Part shown: positions 57,878 through 64,000 of the stretch, piece by piece
Layout: each line of letters opens with the position of its first letter
Numbering within the stretch: position 1 is the first letter of the stretch
DNA from: an uncultured Phocaeicola sp.
GTDB lineage: Bacteria; Bacteroidota; Bacteroidia; Bacteroidales; Bacteroidaceae
Assembly: GCA_944320845.1 (NCBI GenBank)
Contig: CALUJA010000016.1
Span: forward strand, 1-64,000
Length of the DNA: 64,000 nt
Direction of reading: 5' to 3'
Translations under genes and position numbers: made by a program
Notes under the pieces: generated by a model
The model's database searches: none
Told to the model about the DNA's origin: nothing
Seen by the model: the letters and a program-made list of their open reading frames with translations, nothing else

Positions 57878-58143
57878 ACATCACTCTGGAACAAATCGCC
57901 GCGTTTGCCGGGATGAACGCCAGCTCCATCTGCCGCTATTTCAAGCGGAAGACAGGAGGGTCTATCTTCGACCTGATATTGAAGCTCCGGATTGCCTATA
58001 CCAAACGGCAGCTTTCAAGCACCAAAACGCCGGTCTCCACCATCGCCTACGACGCCGGATTCAACAATCTGGCAAACTTCAACGTACAGTTCAAGAAGCT
58101 GACCGGATATACCCCTTCCCAATACCGGATGCTGTTCTTTTAA
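57877..58143 (+). pseudogene. AraC-family regulator, C-terminal DNA-binding domain only
   Basis: An in-frame stretch of 88 codons encodes HITLEQIAAFAGMNAS through the second helix-turn-helix AYDAGFNNLANFNVQFKKLTGYTPSQYR. It is a nearly complete AraC DNA-binding domain with no sensor domain and no normal start; an internal ATG at 57913 would lose the first helix. The homology stops at 57877, at the same place where the GH127 remnant loses its 5-prime end. A pseudogene is likely. The terminator behind it is intact. Confidence 0.78.
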
Positions 58144-58157
58144 GACCCGACAAAAAA

Positions 58158-58186
58158 ACAAGATGAACGGTTCATCTTGTCTTTTT
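58158..58186. terminator. Bidirectional terminator between AraC remnant and GH43-like gene
   Basis: ACAAGATGAA pairs with TTCATCTTGT across CGG, with A runs on the left and a T run (CTTTTT) on the right. It lies between two convergent genes and can end both. Confidence 0.8.
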
Positions 58187-58210
58187 CAACAGGCAAAAAA
58201 ACATTATCCC

Positions 58211-59191
58211 TTAGTCATGCTCCAGTACTGGCAGACCGTCTTTCCAGAACACCTCTTGATTCGTGATATACCAAGTATGCCCATTGTCGTTATTACCCTG
58301 GAAAAACAGATAAGTCCGCCCGTCTGCATCCTCGAAGATATGGGGATGACCGGATTCGCTCGCATTCCAGCTGCCGGGTTTCCCGTTGGGAACGAAAGGC
58401 TCGTCCCACAATCTCTTCCACGACACGCCGTCTTCGCTCACGGCTACCCCTATCTGCTGAGGGGCATTGTTGTATGCGCCGGCATAAAACATAAACAGTT
58501 TTCCGCCTTTTTCTATGACCGAAGCGGCTTCTATACACTCTCCTTCCCAGGGAAGTTCAGGAGCAAGAATGGGGGCATCCAGGGCCATCCGCCAGTCTTC
58601 CCGGCCGAAATCGGTATTTCCATCAGCAACAGCCACTCCTTGGATTTGGGTCTTGAAGTCCTTATCCCGGGTTGCAAAAAACAGATAATACTTTCCTTTA
58701 AACTTATATACCTCGGCATCGATGGCCCTTCCGCAGTTCCAGTCGCCGGTCGGACGGAATATCGGATTCGTCCGGTCGCGTTCAAAATTTATACCGTCCT
58801 TTGAAACCGCATGGCAGATGGCATCTTTCGCCCCGTTTCCATAAGTCTGATAAAACAAATGCACCTTGCCGTCCCTTACCAGAGCGCATGGAGCGCACAG
58901 GCCCTTCCTTTCATACTCAAGTCCGGAAGCCGGAGTAATCTCGCCCACCCTGCTCCAATTCACCAGATTCCGGCTTTCGGCAATGCCGATGCTCCAACCG
59001 GATTCCGGCTTATTGCTGTAAGGCGGGATGGAATAATACATCAAATACCGTTCCTGAAAGCGTATTACATGCGGATCTTTGGAGAAAGGCCGACTTATAC
59101 GGCTTGTATCGCCATACATCATTCCTGAATATTGCGCCTGCGCAGCTATCGCAAACAAAAGCGACAAGACCCATGATATTGTTTTCCTCAT
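58211..59191 (-). CDS. Secreted GH43/GH117-like five-bladed propeller glycosidase
   Basis: A 326-residue protein with signal peptide MRKTISWVLSLLFAIAAQAQ. It has the three-acid pattern of clan F/J propellers: Asp in FSKDPHVIRF, Asp in RAIDAEVYKFKG and Glu in ECIEAASVIEKG. The single-domain form and the SRISRPFSKDPHV opening suggest a GH43-like or GH117-like enzyme; I cannot decide the family or linkage. It lies 93 bases after the GH2-GH43 gene on the same strand and probably shares its transcript. Confidence 0.8.
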   Translation of the reverse strand: MRKTISWVLSLLFAIAAQAQYSGMMYGDTSRISRPFSKDPHVIRFQERYLMYYSIPPYSNKPESGWSIGIAESRNLVNWSRVGEITPASGLEYERKGLCAPCALVRDGKVHLFYQTYGNGAKDAICHAVSKDGINFERDRTNPIFRPTGDWNCGRAIDAEVYKFKGKYYLFFATRDKDFKTQIQGVAVADGNTDFGREDWRMALDAPILAPELPWEGECIEAASVIEKGGKLFMFYAGAYNNAPQQIGVAVSEDGVSWKRLWDEPFVPNGKPGSWNASESGHPHIFEDADGRTYLFFQGNNDNGHTWYITNQEVFWKDGLPVLEHD

Positions 59192-59284
59192 AAGTTTTCC
59201 ATTTATGAATCAAGCAGGCCGCAAGTCCGACCTTCGCTCCGCCTGTCTGATTCAGGTTATAATTCGATTTCCAAACTGTCAGCT

Positions 59285-62152
59285 TCATTCGATTACTGTT
59301 CCCGAAGGCTTCTTCAGCCGTTTGCATTTCGGATAAGGAACGCCGAAAACCGGATAATCATCCGCTCCCCATTCTATTTTCTGCGCACGAGGCTTTCGGG
59401 TATCCCCCATCCCCGGCGGATCGACCTGGGTGTCGCGGGCATGATAAAGGATATAGTCCTCTGTCCCGTCCGGCGATTTGAAGAAACTGTTATGTCCCGT
59501 CCCGTAAACCCCGTTTTCAGGAGACTGGGAGAACAACGGCTTCGGAGATTTTTTCCAAGAGGCAGGGTCAAGCAAATCGGCGTCGGTTTCGGCCGTCAAA
59601 AGGCCTAACGCATAGTAAGGCGTCCATACTCCGCTCGCCGAATAAGCCACATGGATATATTTCCCTTTCGGACTCTTCAAAGGCTGCGGCCCTTCGTTGA
59701 CAAATATCTTATGGGGAGGATTCCATCCGCTTTCATTTATATAATGGCGTTCCCACTCCAACTCCGGTTTGGAGATTAATACACGCTCTGAGCCCAATGT
59801 CCACGAATTTTTCATTTCGGCAATATAGATACATTGTGTTTCCGTATCGACCCTGCGTGTCTGCCATCCGGACCATACCATATAGAGTTTTCCTTTATTC
59901 TCAAATACAGACCCGTCGATTGCCCAGTTATTATCCTTGTCGGTACTGATGCGCCCTTTCATGACAAACTCCCCGTCGAACGGGTCTTTATTCGGATTCT
60001 CCAGTACATACATTTGATGATTATCCGTGTTGCCGTCATCCGCTGCGTAGTAAACGTACCATTTCCCGTTGATATGGTGAATCTCCGGAGCCCAAAGATT
60101 GTGCTTGTTCGAAGGGTCGGTAGGAATCCAGATTGTCTTCTTTTCCGCGTTGCGGATATCCGTAATGTCCTTCGTTTTCCAAAGCACCAGGCTGTCAACC
60201 ATCGTATGCATATAATAATAACTCCCTTCATGCCAGATGGCCCAAGGGTCGGGCCCGTAGTCGCAAAGCGGATTGGCATAAGTTCCTTCAAGGTCTTCCG
60301 GATTTTTGCTGAAGATATCGTGCAGCAATTGCGCTTCAAACTTCGGTGTCCGGTCGTAATAATAAACCCCGTTCTGCTCTTGTTCCACATCGGTCAACTG
60401 AGTGTAACAATATCCCCATACCTGGTCTTTCAGCTCAAGAACCGCATTTATCTGTCCTTCCAAACGGTGCAAAAATTCTTTTTCCGTTTTCGGAGCGACT
60501 CCATATCCCCACGATTGCGTGTCGGAATTCCCTTGTCCCTGCTCTTTCGTCCATTTAATTCCCCCTACCTCATCGATTAAATAAGGAATCTTCCCGTCAT
60601 ACTGCGGGAACTCATAAGTCTCATTCATTTTTGGTCCGTTGAAACCGACATTTCCCTGCATCGAAGACGGACTATGATTAGGAGTCTGGAAGAACTTGCC
60701 CTTTTGATATAGAATTGCCTTCAGCTTGTCCGGGTCTTGCTCATAGTTATGAACAGTCCATATATCGGTCTTGATGTGACAGCCGCCGCTTGCATCGTTT
60801 ACCGGACGCGTCGGGTCCAGACTTTTCGTCAGGTCATAAAGGTCGGCTGCCAGGCGCGGATACTGCACTTTGTCCGGCCACCAGGACTCATTCATCGGAG
60901 TCCAGATAAATAACGAAGGGTGATTCCGGTCGCGCACTACGATTTCCTGCCATTCCATCAGGAAATTGCGCGCCACTTCCGGATGATTTGTGTCCATTCC
61001 CCAACTCGGAGCCTCGCCCCAAGTGATATATCCCAGCTTATCCGCCCAATAATAATAGCGTTCCTCAAAGACTTTCTGATGCAGGCGGGCACCGTTGAAC
61101 CCGGCCGCCATAGAGAGCTCGATGTCTTTCTTCAATGCTTCGTCCGAAGGAGCCGTCCAAATCCCGTCCGGATAAAAGCCTTGGTCCAATACCAGACGCT
61201 GATAATAAGGCTTGCCGTTAAGATAAATCTTGTTTCCTTCGATGTGAATCTTGCGCATCCCTGCATAAGACGACACTTCATCGACTATTCTCCCGGTTTC
61301 ATCCTTCAGCTGATAGACAAGCCCGTACAAGAACGGATTTTCCGGCGACCACAACTTCATATTCCTTACCGGCAAAACGACCGTTGAACTGTTTGTGGCT
61401 TTCACTTCTTTTGATGCCACAACCTTTTCACCGTCTTTTAAGACCACCTTCAACGTATTCCGGCTGTCGCTATAAAACTGAGGATGAATCACCAGCTGCT
61501 TCTGGTCGACATCCGCAATGAGTTGAACAGACTTTAAACCGGACGGAACGACAGCCTCCATCCATACAGTCTGCCAGATGCCCGTGGTACGGGTATAGTT
61601 ACATCCGGCCGAAGCAAACTGCAAGCTTTGCTTGCCTGCCGACTGCATGGCAGAACGCAGGTCGCTGACTGCCCGGACCACAAGATGATGCTTTCCTCCG
61701 GCTTTTACCCGTGATGTAATATCAACACTGAAAGATGAACTTCCCCCAAAATGGCGGCCTGCCAGACTTCCGTCAATGTAGATTTCCGAATTGAAATAAA
61801 CCGCACCGAAATTCAGCAGAATCTTCTTTCCCTCCCACTCCTGCGGAATATCAATCAGGCGGTGATACCAGATGCCTGTTATGAAGTCTTTATGCTCCAC
61901 GCCCGAGAGTTTACTCTCCGGAGCAAAGGGAACCATGATTTTGCCTTCGAATGAAGTTGCTTTTGCAAAGCCCCGCTCGACGCCGGAATTCGCAAAATCA
62001 AACGTATAGTCCCATTCTCCGTTCAGATTAACCCATGATTGACATTCAAACTGCGGACGGGGATATTCCTTACGGGGAATATCGGCAGCGTTTACTTGAA
62101 AGATTAAGCTTAAAGCCCCAAGGGCCGCTAAAAAGACATTTTTAATTTCCAT
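59285..62152 (-). CDS. GH2-GH43 fusion glycosidase
   Basis: A 955-residue exported protein (signal peptide MEIKNVFLAALGALSLIFQVNA) with two complete catalytic units. The GH2 unit (about 25-620) has a jelly-roll (WVNLNGEWDYTFDF, GIWYHRLIDIP), sandwich and TIM barrel with acid/base Glu in IWTPMNESWWP and nucleophile Glu in YLIDEVGGIKW. The GH43 unit (about 630-940) has YGPDPWAIWHEG (base Asp), WAIDGSVFENKG (Asp) and VNEGPQPLKSPKG (acid Glu). All key residues of both are present, so it may remove two sugars from one branch. A -7 element is at 62223-62230. Confidence 0.9.
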   Translation of the reverse strand: MEIKNVFLAALGALSLIFQVNAADIPRKEYPRPQFECQSWVNLNGEWDYTFDFANSGVERGFAKATSFEGKIMVPFAPESKLSGVEHKDFITGIWYHRLIDIPQEWEGKKILLNFGAVYFNSEIYIDGSLAGRHFGGSSSFSVDITSRVKAGGKHHLVVRAVSDLRSAMQSAGKQSLQFASAGCNYTRTTGIWQTVWMEAVVPSGLKSVQLIADVDQKQLVIHPQFYSDSRNTLKVVLKDGEKVVASKEVKATNSSTVVLPVRNMKLWSPENPFLYGLVYQLKDETGRIVDEVSSYAGMRKIHIEGNKIYLNGKPYYQRLVLDQGFYPDGIWTAPSDEALKKDIELSMAAGFNGARLHQKVFEERYYYWADKLGYITWGEAPSWGMDTNHPEVARNFLMEWQEIVVRDRNHPSLFIWTPMNESWWPDKVQYPRLAADLYDLTKSLDPTRPVNDASGGCHIKTDIWTVHNYEQDPDKLKAILYQKGKFFQTPNHSPSSMQGNVGFNGPKMNETYEFPQYDGKIPYLIDEVGGIKWTKEQGQGNSDTQSWGYGVAPKTEKEFLHRLEGQINAVLELKDQVWGYCYTQLTDVEQEQNGVYYYDRTPKFEAQLLHDIFSKNPEDLEGTYANPLCDYGPDPWAIWHEGSYYYMHTMVDSLVLWKTKDITDIRNAEKKTIWIPTDPSNKHNLWAPEIHHINGKWYVYYAADDGNTDNHQMYVLENPNKDPFDGEFVMKGRISTDKDNNWAIDGSVFENKGKLYMVWSGWQTRRVDTETQCIYIAEMKNSWTLGSERVLISKPELEWERHYINESGWNPPHKIFVNEGPQPLKSPKGKYIHVAYSASGVWTPYYALGLLTAETDADLLDPASWKKSPKPLFSQSPENGVYGTGHNSFFKSPDGTEDYILYHARDTQVDPPGMGDTRKPRAQKIEWGADDYPVFGVPYPKCKRLKKPSGTVIE

Positions 62153-62222
62153 ATTATTTACTAATGTTACATTCGTCTCATTGTGTCTTCAGAGCCGTTC
62201 GGCCCCACAATCCGTCAAATAA

Positions 62223-62230
62223 CAAAAGTA
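62223..62230 (-). promoter_or_regulatory. -7 promoter element for the GH2-GH43 gene
   Basis: TACTTTTG on the minus strand fits TAnnTTTG, about 70 bases before the ATG. The regulator that would control it may be the AraC protein now lost, or a gene elsewhere. Confidence 0.4.
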
Positions 62231-62426
62231 AAAACTGTATTTTCCATAATAAACAGATTCGCCTATTGTGTTTTTCCGACACAAATGTAGGAATATAATA
62301 CGAAGTTAAGCACTTCAACCTGTAAAAATAATCGGATGAAATCGGAAATTCCGTCAGAGGAAAATTTTGCTCCATACTTATTGCGAGTATTTTAACCAAT
62401 CGTTCGTGTTATTCGGCGAATATCAT

Positions 62427-62434
62427 TATATTTG
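62427..62434 (+). promoter_or_regulatory. -7 promoter element for the small outer-membrane barrel gene
   Basis: TATATTTG fits TAnnTTTG, with ATG at 62462 after about 27 bases. This supports the ATG at 62462 over an upstream start at 62432 that lies inside the promoter. Confidence 0.6.
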
Positions 62435-62461
62435 CCCGGTACGAATATTAAACATTTTATT

Positions 62462-63043
62462 ATGAAGAAAATTTTATCAGTCTTTATGGTCGCGGCATGT
62501 TTGCTTATAGCTTTGCCGTCGCAAGCCCAGATTCAATTCGGCGTGAAAGGAGGACTAAATGTTTCCAAGGTTTCCATATCCAAAGAAGTATTCAACTCAA
62601 GCAATAAAACAGGCTTCTTTATCGGACCGACAGCCGAGTTTACCTTGCCTATGTTGGGGGTGGGAGTGGATGTTTCTGCTTTATATAATCAGTTCGGCAT
62701 CGATACCGAATCCGGTTCCACCACCAAGAAAAGCATCGAAATCCCTATCAATCTGAAGTGGACGATAGGATTCAGCAGTGTGCTTGGCGCCTACATCGCC
62801 GCAGGCCCTCAGTTCGGTTTCAATGTCGGACACCGGTGGTTTCAGGATATATGTGAATTCAACAAGAATTCGACAAGCCTGAACGTGGGGGCCGGCCTCA
62901 AGATTCTGGGACATGTACACGTAGGAGCCAACTACAACATCGGGCTGAAAGACACGGGTGTCATGGTAAAACAGCGGAACGGAGAGACACGCACCGACTT
63001 CGACAATAACACGTGGCAGATTTCACTTGCCTACATGTTCTGA
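62462..63043 (+). CDS. Small outer-membrane beta-barrel protein (PorT-like)
   Basis: A 193-residue protein with signal peptide MKKILSVFMVAACLLIALPS followed by QAQIQFGVKGGLNVSKV. Alternating hydrophobic strands with aromatic ends (GVGVDVSALYNQFGI, VGAGLKILGHVHVGANYNIG) and the C-terminal WQISLAYMF are those of an eight-strand type outer-membrane barrel of the PorT/OMP_b-brl_2 group. The function is unknown. It has its own promoter and terminator. Confidence 0.82.
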   Translation: MKKILSVFMVAACLLIALPSQAQIQFGVKGGLNVSKVSISKEVFNSSNKTGFFIGPTAEFTLPMLGVGVDVSALYNQFGIDTESGSTTKKSIEIPINLKWTIGFSSVLGAYIAAGPQFGFNVGHRWFQDICEFNKNSTSLNVGAGLKILGHVHVGANYNIGLKDTGVMVKQRNGETRTDFDNNTWQISLAYMF

Positions 63044-63053
63044 TTACAGCATC

Positions 63054-63087
63054 AAGGCGGCGTTTCATTAGCATGAAACGCCGCCTT
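63054..63087. terminator. Bidirectional terminator between barrel gene and oxidoreductase
   Basis: AAGGCGGCGTTTCAT (63054-63068) pairs perfectly with its complement at 63073-63087 across a four-base loop. Its A/T ends suit termination in both directions. Confidence 0.8.
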
Positions 63088-63125
63088 GCTATAGATGAAA
63101 GACATCTTCCGTCCTATCCCCGGCA

Positions 63126-64000
63126 TCAGTCGCACGGATAAACCACTCCCCATTCCTTACGCAAGGCATCCATCTGCCGCATGATGCGCAGCGTTTCAGC
63201 GTGGGGCATGTAGGGAGATTCCAGCCAGCCTTTCTCGATGGCCTCGATGGAAGCATAGACTTGATACTCGTAACCGGTAATGCGCTCAGGAGCATAATAT
63301 ACCGCCACCGTATTATAATCGGAATCGACTACGCGAATCGACGAAGGATTGTTGATGTTTTCCACGATAAGATGGCCTTTGTCTCCCGATATGATACCCA
63401 TACGGTCACTTTTTGCCCACATGCTCGACTGGAGCGCGGCCATTCTCCCGTCGCGGTAGAACAGCGTGATACTTTCCTGAGCATCCATTCCCGTATCTGT
63501 CCGGATGCAGGAAGAAACGGTCCGCACAATATCCGCGCCAAAGGCCATCGCCGCAAAGTTAAGCGCGTATACGCCCAAATCAAGCAGCGCGCCCCCTGCC
63601 AGTTCCGGACGGAGCATGCGTTCCTTGTTTCCGACCGGATAACTCAGGTTGGCCGACAGGGTATAAGGCGTCCCTATCACGCCCGAATTTACCAGTTCCT
63701 GCAATTTAACCGACAGAGGCATATAGCGTGTCCAGATAGCCTCCGTGATAAAGACCTTTTTCTCTTGGGCCAGCTTCAGCAGGGCCTCGGCCTGACGCGC
63801 GTTTGCCGTAAACGCCTTTTCGCAAAGCACCGGCTTTCCCCGCTCAATGCACATGCAAGCCTGCTCGTAGTGAAAGGAATGTGGCGTCGCGATATAGACC
63901 AAATCCACTTCCGGATCGTTGGCAAGCTCTTCATAACTCCCGTAAGCCTTGGCAAACTGCCAGTCGCGCGCAAAGGCTTCCGCCTTCTCCCGGCTGCGCG
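63126..64000 (-). CDS. Gfo/Idh/MocA-family oxidoreductase (partial, runs off the window)
   Basis: The C-terminal 291 or so residues are visible; the frame continues through position 64000 without stop (EKAEAFARDWQFAKAYGSYE before LVYIATPHSFHYE), so the N-terminal part with the NAD(P) glycine motif is outside. The conserved LVYIATPHSFHYEQA, GKPVLCEKAFTAN (catalytic Lys of the EKP-type motif) and GGALLDLGVYALNF (His replaced by Tyr) are present. These enzymes oxidise or reduce sugars or related polyols. Substrate unknown. Confidence 0.88.
   Translation of the reverse strand, partial: RSREKAEAFARDWQFAKAYGSYEELANDPEVDLVYIATPHSFHYEQACMCIERGKPVLCEKAFTANARQAEALLKLAQEKKVFITEAIWTRYMPLSVKLQELVNSGVIGTPYTLSANLSYPVGNKERMLRPELAGGALLDLGVYALNFAAMAFGADIVRTVSSCIRTDTGMDAQESITLFYRDGRMAALQSSMWAKSDRMGIISGDKGHLIVENINNPSSIRVVDSDYNTVAVYYAPERITGYEYQVYASIEAIEKGWLESPYMPHAETLRIMRQMDALRKEWGVVYPCD

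Overview
The window looks like a chromosome segment of a gut Bacteroidota bacterium, most likely family Bacteroidaceae (Bacteroides or Phocaeicola type). The evidence is a SusC/SusD pair, a hybrid two-component regulator, BACON-domain lipoproteins, the cluster rpsU - tyrosine recombinase - hpf - tRNA-Thr, and many start regions preceded by the Bacteroidota -7 element TAnnTTTG rather than a clear Shine-Dalgarno sequence. I cannot name the species from sequence reading alone.

Layout. 0-10.6 kb: tRNA-Thr, hpf, xerC-type recombinase and rpsU; Xaa-Pro aminopeptidase and a gamma-carbonic-anhydrase-like protein; an M64-family lipoprotein; a response regulator/histidine kinase pair divergent from an outer-membrane beta-barrel receptor, with three TTAAC direct repeats at exact 11-base spacing between them. 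10.7-35.4 kb: a large polysaccharide utilisation locus (PUL) on the minus strand: SusC, SusD, a GH2 beta-galactosidase-like enzyme, GH51, two GH43, two CE1-type esterases, another GH43, a hybrid two-component regulator and a second GH51. GH51, GH43 and feruloyl-esterase-like enzymes together point to arabinose-rich hemicellulose, probably arabinoxylan (inference). 35.9-42.7 kb: glycosyltransferases, a Stealth-family phosphotransferase and an LpxL-like acyltransferase next to gltX, probably a lipooligosaccharide core locus. 42.6-55.1 kb: housekeeping genes (gltX, ispG, purE, gcvH, rpoN, ribF, a calcium-type P-ATPase, tRNA-Met) and a BspA-like surface lipoprotein. 55.4-62.2 kb: a second glycosidase cluster (GH43, broken GH127, broken AraC regulator, GH43-like, GH2-GH43 fusion). 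62.4-64 kb: a small outer-membrane barrel protein and a partial Gfo/Idh/MocA oxidoreductase.

Two places record genome rearrangement. First, the GH2 gene (26.3-30.1 kb) is clearly AT-richer than its neighbours and lies between two direct copies of the last 217 bases of susD (30591-30807 and 25808-26024, one mismatch). The extra copy is fused in frame to a decayed transposase remnant (26025-26163), and the probable original susD terminator lies beyond the extra copy. This fits insertion of a foreign GH2 gene at the 3-prime end of susD. Second, at about 57876 a GH127 gene and an AraC-type regulator, pointing away from each other, have both lost their 5-prime ends at the same point. The GH127 remnant has also lost its catalytic core. 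This fits one deletion across a shared divergent promoter followed by further decay.

I found no CRISPR array, phage, complete insertion sequence, rRNA or obvious new defence system. The most distinctive features are the two rearrangement scars, the GH2-GH43 fusion enzyme, the LamG insertion in the GH2 enzyme, the putative response-regulator operator and a 22-base perfect inverted repeat upstream of GH51.
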